From NCBI RefSeq assembly GCF_014192115.1, contig NZ_JACHXL010000001.1:1045169-1109168 (forward strand): a stretch of DNA of 64,000 bases. The letters run 5' to 3'. The notes beneath the pieces are model-generated. The model had not been told where the DNA came from. It did no database searches and saw only the letters and a program-made list of their open reading frames with translations. Numbering within the stretch: position 1 is the stretch's first letter; each line of letters begins with the position of its first letter. The DNA comes from Psychrobacter luti (lineage in GTDB: Bacteria > Pseudomonadota > Gammaproteobacteria > Pseudomonadales > Moraxellaceae). The position numbers and the translations under genes are program-made. Positions 9,007-18,785 of the stretch are shown one piece after another.

Positions 9007-9702
9007 ATGCTGACTGTATTACTTTTGGCGGGTGCCGAAAAGCTGATTAATATCGCCATTGCGAGCGATGAGATTACCAAAGCTGGTCTGGCACCGCTTG
9101 CGGGTAAAGTGCTGCGTTTAAATATGGGCATGCCTGAGGTGAATTTGGACATCTTATTTACCGATGAGCGTTTGCGCTTTGAGCCGGTCATGACTGAGAG
9201 TGTGTTTGAGCAAAGCGGTAATATGAATGAGCGCCAACAGGCCAGCCTAGAGCGTGCGCGTCTTGGTCATAGTCGTCCAGATTGTATTATTACCGTTGAT
9301 AATCCAGCGCAGCTGCTCAACCTTATGCGTGGCACAGAAGGCAACCTACCTATTGCTGGTGATTACAAAGTACTGATGCAGCTTAAGCAGCTGGTGGCAG
9401 GTTTTGACCCTGATGTCGCTGGACAGCTTGAGCCCTTTATTGGTAAGCCGATGGCTAGCCAACTGCATTTGCTCATATCGCAGTTAAAAGGCAGCTGGCG
9501 TCATAGCGCCAAACGTGCCTTTAATGATGTCAGCGACTGGGCAAACGATGTGGTAGGTAATGTTGCTCCTGACCCGATGGAAGCCGCGGAAGTCAACGAC
9601 CTTAAACAGCAACTGTTAAAATTGCGCGCTGACGTTGAGCGTGAAGAAGCCAAGCTTGCTGCTATCAAAGATGAGCAAGCACGTTTAACCAATAATAGAT
9701 AA
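9007..9702 (+). CDS. ubiJ: Ubiquinone biosynthesis accessory factor UbiJ (SCP2 domain)
   Basis: The protein matches UbiJ, a lipid-binding SCP2-type accessory protein of the soluble Ubi complex that works with UbiK in aerobic ubiquinone synthesis. The N-terminus (LLLAGAEKLINIAI, then LAGKVLRL) aligns with the start of E. coli UbiJ. A GDYKVLMQL segment in the SCP2 core and a C-terminal coiled coil (about the last 40 residues, Glu/Lys/Leu-rich heptads) also fit. The ATG at 9007 is chosen by homology, with GAGAG six bases upstream. Earlier in-frame starts would add 9-25 unmatched residues. The ubiE-ubiJ-ubiB order strongly supports the assignment. Confidence 0.87.
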   Translation: MLTVLLLAGAEKLINIAIASDEITKAGLAPLAGKVLRLNMGMPEVNLDILFTDERLRFEPVMTESVFEQSGNMNERQQASLERARLGHSRPDCIITVDNPAQLLNLMRGTEGNLPIAGDYKVLMQLKQLVAGFDPDVAGQLEPFIGKPMASQLHLLISQLKGSWRHSAKRAFNDVSDWANDVVGNVAPDPMEAAEVNDLKQQLLKLRADVEREEAKLAAIKDEQARLTNNR

Positions 9703-9808
9703 TAATAAGTAGATGCTATGATTGTTTAAATACTTTCTATAAACACATACTGATATAAAAAAACAAAACATCTAGCCTATTTTCGAATTTTTAGAGTACC
9801 TATATCCC

Positions 9809-11467
9809 ATGCTACTATCCCATCGCGCCCGTTTACTTGAACTTTGGCGTATTGCCGCCGCTTATCGCATTGATACTCATCTGTCTGTCGAAGAAGCGCC
9901 GCAGCTACAACCTTTAGCGCGTTTAATCCGTTTGCATCCGGCAGCGTGGGGTAAAAAACATCAACCCAATGCGATTAAGTATGCGCTTGAAGATATGGGC
10001 ACGCTGTTCTTAAAGCTGGGGCAATTGCTTTCGACGCGCCGCGATTTAGTGCCGCCTGAGATTATCGAGCAATTGGTGCAACTACAAGACAAAGTCAAAC
10101 CTTTCGATTCTGACGTTGCCATTGCTCAAATCCAAGATTCAAAATATGGTCTTGGTCAATCTATCGCAACGCTATTTGCCCGCTTTGACGTTAAGCCGTT
10201 AGCAGCAGCTTCCATCGCTCAAGTGCATACAGCGGCTCTTCACGATGGGCGTGAGGTAGTGGTAAAGGTGGTTCGACCTGACATACGCACCACCATCGTC
10301 GCAGATTTTGAACTACTGCGTGAGCTTGCCAATTGGGCATCGGCACGTATCGAAGCGGCGCGAGCCATCCATATTATCGATATTGTCGAAGATTATCGCC
10401 AAGTGATGCTTAATGAATTGGACTTGACGTTAGAAGCAGACAATACCACGCAGATGCGCAATAACTTTTTAGGTTCAGCATTGATGTATGTGCCTGAAGT
10501 TTATGACGCTGCTAAAAATGTCATGGTGATGGAGCGTATTCAAGGCGTACCTATCTCGCAGGTTGAGGTTTTTGATCAGCTGGGTTATAACCGTGCGGCA
10601 CTAGCAGAAAAAGGCCTAACGATATTTTTTACCCAAGTATTTCGTGATAACTTTTTTCATGCTGATATGCATCCGGGTAACGTATTTGTAGAAACGCCGC
10701 CGGTTAAAACACTCACTGCAGATATGGCAGCGGTTAACTTAGGTCATGAGCCGCGCTATATCGGCCTTGATTGTGCCATTATGGGTACGCTATCTAAAGA
10801 CGACCAGCTTATCGTCGCGCGTATGCTGTTGGCGGTGATGAATAATAACTTCACGGCGATGGTTGATATCGTCAGCCGAGCAGGTTGGATACCACCCAAT
10901 ACCGATAAGCATGCTTTAATGCGTGATATGAAACGTACTGTCGGTCCAATGCTACAAAAGTCTATTAATGATATTGACTTTGCTGGTGTCCTGATGCAGA
11001 TTTTAGATATCGCGCGCCGCCATCATATGAGCATTCCGCCACAGTTAATGCTGCTACTCAAAACCTTGGTACATGTTGAAGGACTGGGTCGCGACCTATA
11101 CCCTGATCTTGATATTTGGTCACTGGCTAAGCCTATTTTAAGTAGCTGGATTAAAGAGCAGCTCGATCCGATGCGTAATTTGCAACACCTGCGTCAGCAG
11201 TTGCCAGAGATTCTATTATCGACGACTGATATTCCTAAGCTGCTAGATCAAGGTCTACAAAGCCTTGCCTCACAAGGCTCACGCCAAGACAGTCAGCTAC
11301 GAGAGATCCAACAAATTCGCGCCGACATGCTCAATGACCGTCGCCGTGATTGGCTAGCACTTTCAGGCTTTGCTATGTTTATTGCTATTGCCACGCAAAT
11401 TGGTTGGTTTGCGCCTATCTTTTATCTGTTAGCTATTGTTGTCGTTATTTGGCGGGTTTTAACTTAG
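9809..11467 (+). CDS. ubiB: Ubiquinone biosynthesis regulatory protein UbiB (atypical kinase-like)
   Basis: The 552-residue product has the UbiB/ADCK signatures: KLGQLLSTRRD (KxGQ motif, 69-79), the Ala-rich loop AAASIAQVH (132-140), a lysine in VVKVVRP and the catalytic-loop-like HADMHPGN. The metal-binding DFG position reads LDCAIMG; E. coli UbiB has DCG there. Two hydrophobic segments near the C-terminus anchor it in the inner membrane. UbiB is an ATPase/kinase-like protein needed for ubiquinone synthesis, possibly by extracting lipid precursors. It is the last gene before a very strong hairpin. Confidence 0.94.
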   Translation: MLLSHRARLLELWRIAAAYRIDTHLSVEEAPQLQPLARLIRLHPAAWGKKHQPNAIKYALEDMGTLFLKLGQLLSTRRDLVPPEIIEQLVQLQDKVKPFDSDVAIAQIQDSKYGLGQSIATLFARFDVKPLAAASIAQVHTAALHDGREVVVKVVRPDIRTTIVADFELLRELANWASARIEAARAIHIIDIVEDYRQVMLNELDLTLEADNTTQMRNNFLGSALMYVPEVYDAAKNVMVMERIQGVPISQVEVFDQLGYNRAALAEKGLTIFFTQVFRDNFFHADMHPGNVFVETPPVKTLTADMAAVNLGHEPRYIGLDCAIMGTLSKDDQLIVARMLLAVMNNNFTAMVDIVSRAGWIPPNTDKHALMRDMKRTVGPMLQKSINDIDFAGVLMQILDIARRHHMSIPPQLMLLLKTLVHVEGLGRDLYPDLDIWSLAKPILSSWIKEQLDPMRNLQHLRQQLPEILLSTTDIPKLLDQGLQSLASQGSRQDSQLREIQQIRADMLNDRRRDWLALSGFAMFIAIATQIGWFAPIFYLLAIVVVIWRVLT

Positions 11468-11531
11468 ATTACTGATTTTTTAATGGCAATGAATACTCGT
11501 TAATAGTTATAAAAGTAAAGCTTTTATTTAA

Positions 11532-11596
11532 TAAGCTCTAATTCATTTTTATTGTCCTTTACGATAATAAAAATGAATTAGAGCTTAACTTTTTAT
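11532..11596 (+). terminator. Long perfect hairpin terminator after ubiB
   Basis: Two perfectly complementary 22-base arms (11532-11553 and 11566-11587) pair around a 12-base interval, which itself extends the stem by three pairs. A T-rich tract follows at 11590-11596. This is unusually long for an intrinsic terminator and ends the ubi operon. Confidence 0.85.
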
Positions 11597-11652
11597 CTTA
11601 TTTAGCATTTAGTTTACTCAGTTAATATACGTCCTATATGGAGAATTTATCT

Positions 11653-13089
11653 ATGTCGACCATATCATCTATATCACCCTCTCAGCTTCATGGTTCAGTA
11701 AAACCAGATAATAGTGAGGCTATTTCTGCTTTGCAAACACGCTTTGGCAAACAACTGAGCACCAATACAACAATACGTGAACAGCATGGTCATACCATGA
11801 CGTGGCTTGCCAATCAGCCACCCGATGCGGTATTGACGGTACAGGATAAACACGAGGTTGCTGCTGCGGTTGAGATTTGCAATCAGTATCAAATGCCAGT
11901 GATTGCCTTTGGTATTGGCTCATCCTTAGAAGGTCAGTTAAACGCGCCCTATGGCGGATTATGTATCGATATGCATGCCATGGATGCGATATTACAGGTT
12001 AATAATGAAGACCTGACGGTTACCGTACAACCTGGCGTCACACGTGAGCAGCTCAATCATTATTTGCGTGATACCGGATTGTTCTTTCCGATAGACCCCG
12101 GTGCCAATGCCAGTATCGGCGGCATGGTAGCGACCCGTGCTTCAGGTACCAACGCCGTACGCTATGGCACCATGAAAGATGTGGTACTTGCACTTGAAGT
12201 GGTGACCGCGAGTGGTGATATTGTCCGCACCGGTACGCGTGCCAAAAAGTCTGCCGCTGGTTATGATTTGACGCGATTGATGATAGGCTCAGAAGGCACG
12301 CTTGGTATTGTCACCGAAGTTACGCTTAAATTATTCGGTATCAGCGAGTGTATAGGGAGCGGTATTTGCCACTTCCCAACGATTGAAGATGCTTGTCAAG
12401 CGGTGATGTTGACTATTCAAATGTGCTTGCCAATTGCCCGCATTGAGCTGCTCGATGCGATGCAAATCAAAGCCTGTAATCAATACGCTAATCTTGATTT
12501 AACTGAAACGCCTACGCTATTTGTAGAGTTCCATGGCACAGAAGCCAGCGTCGCTGAACAAGCGCAAATCTTTACTGATATCATCGAGGAATTCGGCGGT
12601 ACGGATTTTGCTTGGGATACCAATGAAGCCGAACGTAAACGCTTGTGGCAAGCGCGGCATAACGCTTACCATGCCAGCTCTGCATTGCGGCCTGAGGCTA
12701 GCGCCCTATCTACAGATGCTTGCGTGCCCATTTCACGATTAGCAGAATGTGTCAGTGCAACGGCAAAAGATATCGAAGCGTCTGGCATGATTGGACCTAT
12801 CGTCGGTCACGTAGGTGATGGTAACTTTCATGTTTTATTATTGGTCGATACCGATAACCCTGAAGAAGTCGCCACCGCCAACGGTATTATCAGCCGCCTT
12901 GCATCGCGTGCAATTGAGATGGATGGCACCTGTACCGGTGAGCATGGTATTGGACAAGGCAAACAGAAATATATGCAACAAGAGCATGGTAATGCATTAG
13001 TGCTGATGCAAGCGATTAAGTCAGCGCTTGATCCTAAGAATATTTTAAATCCAGGGAAAATATGGCCTGAGACTTTAACTACTACTTAA
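11653..13089 (+). CDS. FAD-linked oxidase, probable D-lactate dehydrogenase (cytochrome type)
   Basis: This 478-residue flavoprotein belongs to the GlcD/DLD1 group of 2-hydroxyacid dehydrogenases. The N-terminal PCMH-type FAD-binding fold is seen in FGIGSSLEGQ, PIDPGANASIGGMVAT and GYDLTRLMIGSEGTLGI. The C-terminal FAD-oxidase cap ends with CTGEHGIGQGK. Proteins of this type oxidise D-lactate (or glycolate) and pass electrons to the respiratory chain; the exact substrate cannot be read from the sequence. The ATG at 11653 is preferred because GGAG lies 9 bases upstream, while an in-frame ATG at 11638 has no ribosome site. It stands alone between two terminators. Confidence 0.85.
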   Translation: MSTISSISPSQLHGSVKPDNSEAISALQTRFGKQLSTNTTIREQHGHTMTWLANQPPDAVLTVQDKHEVAAAVEICNQYQMPVIAFGIGSSLEGQLNAPYGGLCIDMHAMDAILQVNNEDLTVTVQPGVTREQLNHYLRDTGLFFPIDPGANASIGGMVATRASGTNAVRYGTMKDVVLALEVVTASGDIVRTGTRAKKSAAGYDLTRLMIGSEGTLGIVTEVTLKLFGISECIGSGICHFPTIEDACQAVMLTIQMCLPIARIELLDAMQIKACNQYANLDLTETPTLFVEFHGTEASVAEQAQIFTDIIEEFGGTDFAWDTNEAERKRLWQARHNAYHASSALRPEASALSTDACVPISRLAECVSATAKDIEASGMIGPIVGHVGDGNFHVLLLVDTDNPEEVATANGIISRLASRAIEMDGTCTGEHGIGQGKQKYMQQEHGNALVLMQAIKSALDPKNILNPGKIWPETLTTT

Positions 13090-13110
13090 TAAGCTTACAA
13101 AAATAAGTAT

Positions 13111-13157
13111 AAAAAAGCACCTACTTTTAATTCGAGATTAAAAGTAGGCGCTTTTTT
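13111..13157. terminator. Bidirectional terminator between the flavoprotein gene and ruvB
   Basis: AAAAAAGC plus CCTACTTTTAAT pair with ATTAAAAGTAGG plus GCTTTTTT around a 5-base loop, with one A-C mismatch. T-runs occur on both strands between convergent genes. Confidence 0.9.
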
Positions 13158-13183
13158 CATATTTAAAATTTTTAGTTTTCGAA

Positions 13184-14179
13184 CTATAACATCTGATCAA
13201 TCGCCATCTGCGTCAATACCCGACCGCGTGCAGTCCGCAGTACATAACCTTGCTGAATCAAGTATGGCTCAATCACATCTTCAAGCGTCCCACGATCCTC
13301 AGCCATTGCCGCCGCTACTGCTTCAACGCCAGCTGGGCCGCCATCAAAACGCTCCTGTAATATCTCGATATAACGTCTGTCTAAATGATCAAGACCACGT
13401 CTATCAACGGCGAGCATATCGAGCGCACTACCGGCTATCGCGCCATTGATACTACCGTCGCCTCTCACTTGGGCATAATCTCGGACACGGCGTAATAAAC
13501 GATTGGCAATCCTTGGTGTCCCACGTGCACGGCGAGCAATCTCTACCGCGCCATCTTCACTCATTGGCACCCGCATCAAACGAGCCGCACGGCTAACAAT
13601 GGTAGTCAAATCAGCGATATTATAAAACTCTAAGCGCTGCACGATACCAAAACGATCCCGCAGTGGTGAGGTCAGCAGCCCTGCTCTTGTCGTTGCGGCA
13701 ACCAAAGTAAACGGCGGCAAATCAAGCTTGATAGAACGCGCAGCAGGACCTTCTCCAATCATGATATCCAATTGAAAATCTTCCATCGCTGGATACAGTA
13801 TCTCTTCAATAACCGAACTCAAGCGATGAATCTCATCGATAAATAACACATCACCTTCTTCTAAATTGGTCAACATCGCTGCTAAATCACCTGGGCGCTC
13901 AAGCACTGGCCCTGAGGTAGAACGTAGATTACCACCCATTTCACGAGCAATAATATTGGCAAGTGTTGTCTTACCTAAGCCCGGTGGACCAAAGATAAGT
14001 GTATGATCCAACGGCTCGTTACGGCCTCTGGCAGCGCTAATGAACACTTCCATCTGCTCACGTACCACCGGCTGACCAATATATTCCGCCAATAGTGCCG
14101 GTCGAATATTGGAATCAGGCGCATCACCTGCCCCTTCTAACGGATTAATCAAACGATCTTGCATCATAGGTTTTATCAT
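13184..14179 (-). CDS. ruvB: Holliday junction branch migration ATPase RuvB
   Basis: This 331-residue AAA+ protein is RuvB, the hexameric motor that with RuvA drives branch migration of Holliday junctions. Visible motifs are Walker [10 protein letters not shown] (64-72), Walker B DEIH (115-118), sensor-type ATTRAGLL, an arginine-finger context ([13 protein letters not shown]) and the C-terminal winged helix ([18 protein letters not shown]). Length is typical. Several ATGs cluster at the 5' end and none has a strong ribosome site; the outermost is given. It follows ruvA, but a hairpin terminator lies between them. Confidence 0.96.
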   Translation of the reverse strand: MIKPMMQDRLINPLEGAGDAPDSNIRPALLAEYIGQPVVREQMEVFISAARGRNEPLDHTLIFGPPGLGKTTLANIIAREMGGNLRSTSGPVLERPGDLAAMLTNLEEGDVLFIDEIHRLSSVIEEILYPAMEDFQLDIMIGEGPAARSIKLDLPPFTLVAATTRAGLLTSPLRDRFGIVQRLEFYNIADLTTIVSRAARLMRVPMSEDGAVEIARRARGTPRIANRLLRRVRDYAQVRGDGSINGAIAGSALDMLAVDRRGLDHLDRRYIEILQERFDGGPAGVEAVAAAMAEDRGTLEDVIEPYLIQQGYVLRTARGRVLTQMAIDQML

Positions 14180-14279
14180 TTTATTTAAATCATTATTTTC
14201 AAAAGACTAGTTAATAAACAGCATAACCAAACGCTATGCATAAGTCATGCAAAACCTTATTAAGCACTTGCTAAAACGA

Positions 14280-14308
14280 AAATAAGCGACATCTAATGTC
14301 GCTTATTT
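14280..14308 (-). terminator. Hairpin terminator between ruvA and ruvB
   Basis: AAATAAGCGACAT and ATGTCGCTTATTT are perfect 13-base arms with a CTA loop, followed on the minus strand by a T-rich stretch. It sits inside what is usually the ruvAB operon, so ruvB may need read-through or its own promoter. Confidence 0.75.
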
Positions 14309-14337
14309 CCTTCTCAGTTTATACATAAAAAATAGCG

Positions 14338-14964
14338 CTATTTAAAACTTTGAAACTGCTGCAGCGTCGCCTTTAATAAGCTTTGTGTATCTGTAAATAT
14401 TTCGCCGTCAATTTTAGCCGCTTTAATCGCTTGCTGCGCTTCTCTTTCTTTATAGCCCAAACTAATCAGTGCGCCTTCTACTTCAGCGATGATACTGCCT
14501 TCCGCTGAAACGGGCGCAGGCTGAATCGCAAATTCTAAATTACTGTTATCAACCTCGATATTTTTCAGCTTGTCTTTTAGCTCAATCAATAAACGCTGCG
14601 CCGTTTTTTTACCAATGCCTGGGATACGCGTTAATGCAGTTTCAGATTCTTGCTCGACATGCATCTTTAGCTCAGCAGCTGACATCGCAGACAGCATAGC
14701 CAGTGCCATTTTTGCGCCAACGCCATTAATCTTAATCAACTGGCGAAAGACATCACGCTCTTTACGATCGATAAAGCCATAGAGCAGCTGCGCATCTTCA
14801 CGCACATGAAAATGCGTCCAAATGCTCGCCTGCTCGTTGAGACGCAACTGGCAAAATGACGGTAGCGGTAGCTCTATATCATAGCCGACACCAGAGGTGG
14901 TCATGACACAGGCAGTCGGTGCCATCAAATACTGCACCTGTCCGTTAATCAACCCAATCATCAT
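14338..14964 (-). CDS. ruvA: Holliday junction DNA helicase subunit RuvA
   Basis: The 208-residue product matches RuvA, which forms tetramers on four-way junctions and recruits RuvB. It starts MIGLINGQ with the OB-fold (GVGYDIELPL). The helix-hairpin-helix pair is in INGVGAKMALAML and IPGIGKKTAQRLL, and the RuvB-binding C-terminal domain is ALISLGYKEREAQQAI. Length is typical. The start ATG follows AAGGTGGTGA on the minus strand; the adjacent second ATG would serve equally well. Confidence 0.96.
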   Translation of the reverse strand: MMIGLINGQVQYLMAPTACVMTTSGVGYDIELPLPSFCQLRLNEQASIWTHFHVREDAQLLYGFIDRKERDVFRQLIKINGVGAKMALAMLSAMSAAELKMHVEQESETALTRIPGIGKKTAQRLLIELKDKLKNIEVDNSNLEFAIQPAPVSAEGSIIAEVEGALISLGYKEREAQQAIKAAKIDGEIFTDTQSLLKATLQQFQSFK

Positions 14965-15080
14965 TCACCACCTTTTATAGAACCTACGTACAGTAAATAA
15001 ATACAAAGCTTAAATATAGAAGCTGCGCTAAAAATAAGCCGCGCTGCTATGGATAAATCACCATGCCCTCTTGGCAAGAC

Positions 15081-16118
15081 TTATTTATAAAAATCGACCA
15101 TACCTTCAAGGCTAATAGGGCGAATCTTATGTGCTTGACCAGCAGAACCAAAGGCTTCAAAGCGATTGGTACAGATATCTGACATTGCTACCATAGAAGC
15201 TTTAAAGTATTTACGTGGATCAAATTCGCTTGGGTTTTCTGCAAGGAATTTACGGATTGCGCCCGTCGATGCTAAACGTAAATCGGTATCAATATTTACC
15301 TTACGTACACCATGCTTAATCGCTTCAACGATTTGCTCAACCGGTACACCATAAGTCTCACCGATATCACCGCCATTTTCATTGATCACTTTTAGCCACT
15401 CTTGCGGCACTGATGATGAGCCATGCATGACCAAATGCGTATTCGGAATACGCGCATGAATCTCTTTGACGCGCTCAATGGATAGGATGTCGCCTGTTGG
15501 TGGACGCGTGAATTTATACGCACCATGACTGGTACCGATCGCAATGGCTAGGGCATCTACATTAGTGTCTTTAACAAACTGCTCGGCTTCATCAGCGCTG
15601 GTCAATAGCTGCTCGTGATCTAATATACCTTCTGCACCAGAGCCGTCTTCTTCGCCCGCCATACCCGTTTCAAGGCTGCCCAAGCAACCGATTTCGCCTT
15701 CGACAGAGACACCGCACGCGTGCGCCATCTTGACCACTTCGCGAGTCACGCTAGCGTTATAATCATAATCCATCGGCGTTTTACCGTCTTCACCGAGCGA
15801 GCCATCCATCATCACTGATGAAAAACCAAGCTGGATTGAACGCTGACAAATCGCTGGCGACATACCATGGTCTTGATGCATTACGACTGGAATATGCGGC
15901 CATTCTTCAATTGCAGCAATAATCAGATGGCGCAAAAACGCAGAGCCTGCGTAACTACGTGCACCAGCACTGGCTTGTACGATAACAGGAGAGTCACAGG
16001 CGTCGGCCGCCATCATGATTGCACGCATCTGCTCTAAATTATTGACATTATAAGCAGGAACACCGTAGCTGTGCTCGGCGGCGTGATCTAGAAGTTGACG
16101 TAACGATATTAAAGCCAT
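15081..16118 (-). CDS. fba: Class II fructose-bisphosphate aldolase
   Basis: The 345-residue enzyme belongs to the zinc-dependent class II aldolases of the Calvin-cycle-like subgroup, cleaving fructose-1,6-bisphosphate in glycolysis and making it in gluconeogenesis. Key features are [13 protein letters not shown] at the N-terminus, zinc ligands in [15 protein letters not shown], and the phosphate-binding GTSHGAYKF and NIDTDLRLA segments. The start ATG has GAGAGCG a few bases upstream. It lies downstream of pgk on the same strand, with a lipoprotein gene inserted between the two. Confidence 0.96.
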   Translation of the reverse strand: MALISLRQLLDHAAEHSYGVPAYNVNNLEQMRAIMMAADACDSPVIVQASAGARSYAGSAFLRHLIIAAIEEWPHIPVVMHQDHGMSPAICQRSIQLGFSSVMMDGSLGEDGKTPMDYDYNASVTREVVKMAHACGVSVEGEIGCLGSLETGMAGEEDGSGAEGILDHEQLLTSADEAEQFVKDTNVDALAIAIGTSHGAYKFTRPPTGDILSIERVKEIHARIPNTHLVMHGSSSVPQEWLKVINENGGDIGETYGVPVEQIVEAIKHGVRKVNIDTDLRLASTGAIRKFLAENPSEFDPRKYFKASMVAMSDICTNRFEAFGSAGQAHKIRPISLEGMVDFYK

Positions 16119-16551
16119 AAGACGCTCTCTGATTATATTCTAAAAATAGTATTTTGAAGGTGATATTAAGACATCATTTTTAACAATACGACGCTGCCAT
16201 ATTTGCACTGCAACTTAGCTTTGCAATGGATAATCCATTATAAGCCAACAAAAAACACTGTTTCTTGCTCGTCATTATTACGCCGTGATTATAGCAAAAA
16301 TTGCCGCTGCTTCGTAGTAATTAGCTGACTATTTCTTATCCGCTCGTTCCTGCTCGCTTAATTGGTTGATTCATTGACTAAACAGCTAGTAAGTAAAGTG
16401 CAATCTATTCCGGATTAAGGAAACGCTCTAACAAGGATGACTATATTTTACATACAAAAAAGCCTTGGCTATTACCAAAGCTTTTTAAATATTTTGAGGG
16501 CTTATAAAGTAATTAGTACTTATAACCAATGCTTAAAATTAAAACTACTAA
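16119..16551. other. Intergenic region fba / lipoprotein gene
   Basis: About 430 bases separate fba from the upstream small lipoprotein gene. Apart from the terminator at 16456-16486 I see nothing certain. Three GGA triplets cluster at about 16413-16437, just before that hairpin on the plus strand, but support for a small RNA is too thin. Confidence 0.45.
16456..16486. terminator. Hairpin terminator downstream of the small lipoprotein gene
   Basis: AAAAAAGC-CTTGG pairs with CCAAA-GCTTTTT around CTATTA with one mismatch. T-runs on both strands allow either direction. Confidence 0.75.
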
Positions 16552-16938
16552 TTAGTACTGTTGCTCTGCTTCTACTGCATTTTCACTAGCTTTATCTTCA
16601 ACAGCAGCTGCGCCATCGGCAACCACACCAGCAGTAGCGGATACGGCTTCATTTGCGCCTACCACAACCGCTTCGCCAGTATTTGCTAGTGCATCAGTCG
16701 CAGCAGCACCGGCAGTTTCAGCGCTTTCGGCAACTTCAGCACCCGCATTTTGGGCAGCAACTTCAGCTTCAGCAGCAGCGGCTTCTGTTTCAGCAGCGGC
16801 AGCATCAGCGTTAGCAGCAGTATCTTCAGCAGCAGAATCAGCAGCAGCTGCCGTTTTATCTTGTGTTTCTTGGCTACATGCAGTGATTGCAAAAGTACCA
16901 GCAAGTACGCTAGCAAGTAATAAATGACGTTTTAACAT
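16552..16938 (-). CDS. Small Ala/Glu-rich lipoprotein, function unknown
   Basis: The 128-residue product has a clear lipoprotein signal (MLKRHLLLASVLAGTFAITAC, lipid-modified Cys at 21). The mature part is composed almost entirely of Ala, Glu, Asp, Val, Thr and Ser, with heptad-like AAAA/EAE spacing near the centre. Such proteins may be helical and associated with the outer membrane or peptidoglycan, but no family is recognised. The ATG at 16938 is preferred because GAGAGG lies 7 bases upstream; an earlier ATG at 16974 would put 12 residues before the signal. It sits between pgk and fba on the same strand, with its own terminator. Confidence 0.75.
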   Translation of the reverse strand: MLKRHLLLASVLAGTFAITACSQETQDKTAAAADSAAEDTAANADAAAAETEAAAAEAEVAAQNAGAEVAESAETAGAAATDALANTGEAVVVGANEAVSATAGVVADGAAAVEDKASENAVEAEQQY

Positions 16939-17216
16939 AATAAACCTCTCGTAAATAAAGCATGCCAAATACATGATTTGCGCTATTTTATAGAGTGCAA
17001 ATTAGACATGCAATAATAATTTTCAGTATAGAAACAAATAATTACCACTTAATAATAATCAGTGACCACTTCTACTTATTGCTTTCATATTGACAGTTTA
17101 AGCATCGATTGAAAGCTAAACATGGCGGGCACCTTATTATTTTTATAGCCTAACCTAGATGCTCACGATAAGTTGTACGTCTACTGTTACTCAACTGCTG
17201 AAGTATCGTTAAGCGC

Positions 17217-18431
17217 TTACTCGCTAATTTGTAAGGCGGCGACAGCAGGTAACACTTTACCTTCTACAAATTCTAGGAATGCGCCGCCGCCTGTTGACAT
17301 ATAGCTAACACCATCAGCCACTTGATATTTATCAATTGCCGCTAAAGTATCGCCGCCACCAGCAATCGAGAAACCTTGACTGTTTTTAACGGCATTTGCT
17401 ACGATTTGGGTGCCCTGACCGAAAGCATCGACCTCAAAAACGCCGACCGGACCATTCCATAAGATGGTTTTTGCCTTGATGATAGCATCAGCCAATTGCT
17501 TAGCACTTGCCGGCGCGATGTCTAAGATCATATCATTGTCGCCAATCGCATCGACAGATTTGATAGTCGCAGCAGCTTGTTGTAATGAGCCGGTAAAGTC
17601 ATCAAAGTTGATGTCGTTTTTATCAGCAACGACCACATACTCAGGTAATAAAATCTCAGTTTTACTCATGATGTCACGAGCAGTTTCCACCAAGTCCGCC
17701 TCATATAAAGAAGCACCAACGCTATGACCTTGGGCTGCTAGGAAAGTGTTAGCAATACCGCCACCGACGATAATCTGTGAGCATACTTCAGCCAAGCTAT
17801 GCAGTACTTCAAGCTTAGTCGATACTTTCGAGCCACCAACGATTGCGAGCATCGGCTGTGCTGGTGTTTCAAGCGCTAAGCTCAACGCATCAAGCTCTGC
17901 TGCCAATAAAGGTCCGGCGCAAGCTACTTTGCCTGCTTGGTGCATGGCTTGAGTAACGCCTTCTGTCGATGCCTGCGCACGGTGAGCGGTGCCAAATGCA
18001 TCCATCACGAATACATCGCATAAGTCAGCGTATTTCTGCGCCAAATCTGCATCGTTTTTCTTCTCGCCTTTATTAAAGCGCACGTTTTCTAGCAATACGA
18101 CTTCACCGGCGTTGATTACCACGCCTTTAATCAAATAGTCAGTGTTTAAACTGACTGGCTTTGATAGTTGTGTGGCTAATTTATCGCTCAGATAATCAGC
18201 GACTGGTGCTAGCGAATATATGGCTTCGGGGCTGCCTTCAGTCGGACGACCGAGATGTGAGCACACAATCACCGCAGCGCCTTTTTCTAGCGCCATTTTG
18301 ATGGTAGGCAAACTGGCTTGCAGGCGAGCATCACTGCTGACTTTGCCGTCTTTAATAGGCACATTTAAGTCTTCACGAATCAATACCACTTTATCCGTTA
18401 AGCTTAGCTCACTCATACGCAAAAAATTCAT
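17217..18431 (-). CDS. pgk: Phosphoglycerate kinase
   Basis: This 404-residue glycolytic enzyme interconverts 1,3-bisphosphoglycerate plus ADP and 3-phosphoglycerate plus ATP. The signature [13 protein letters not shown] near residue 19, [10 protein letters not shown], the nucleotide-site [12 protein letters not shown], and WNGPVGVFE with GGGDT in the C-terminal lobe are all present. Length is slightly above E. coli Pgk (387). The start ATG has AGGAGCAGG just upstream. fba follows on the same strand after a small lipoprotein gene; in many gammaproteobacteria pgk and fba are adjacent. Confidence 0.97.
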   Translation of the reverse strand: MNFLRMSELSLTDKVVLIREDLNVPIKDGKVSSDARLQASLPTIKMALEKGAAVIVCSHLGRPTEGSPEAIYSLAPVADYLSDKLATQLSKPVSLNTDYLIKGVVINAGEVVLLENVRFNKGEKKNDADLAQKYADLCDVFVMDAFGTAHRAQASTEGVTQAMHQAGKVACAGPLLAAELDALSLALETPAQPMLAIVGGSKVSTKLEVLHSLAEVCSQIIVGGGIANTFLAAQGHSVGASLYEADLVETARDIMSKTEILLPEYVVVADKNDINFDDFTGSLQQAAATIKSVDAIGDNDMILDIAPASAKQLADAIIKAKTILWNGPVGVFEVDAFGQGTQIVANAVKNSQGFSIAGGGDTLAAIDKYQVADGVSYMSTGGGAFLEFVEGKVLPAVAALQISE

Positions 18432-18785
18432 TACCTGCTCCTATGCATCATCTATGGTTAATCTACCGTGTGGCTTTTATTCATTACTAAAAAGTATTAT
18501 TGAAATTATCTAATCGGCTGTTTTTAGGCTGTTGTTGCTTATGATTTTGTAAAAACAGCCCAACAAGAATTTGCGGCGGTGTATTCTAGCAGTTTTCTAG
18601 CAGATGCTCGTAAAGAACCTGCGATAAATTTTGCCCAGTAAGCTTAGACAATAAAAAAATAGGCGAAATTTCAATAAAAATCAGTAACATTTCGTGGTGG
18701 TACTCAATCGTTAGGCTGTTTATCATAAAACAGTTAGTAATCATAAATAATGCCAACAATAAAAACATCCCATTAGGAGAGCCCA

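Noticed and set aside
16405..16486. A cluster of three GGA triplets followed by a hairpin with a T-run, reminiscent of an RsmY/Z-type small RNA.
   Set aside because: The triplets are not in clear stem loops, no promoter or GacA-type box is visible, and the hairpin is explained as terminator of the lipoprotein gene on the other strand.
16686..16916. Leucine-rich open frame on the minus strand within the small lipoprotein gene.
   Set aside because: It is the shifted reading of the Ala-rich GCA/GCT codons of the lipoprotein and has no ribosome site of its own.
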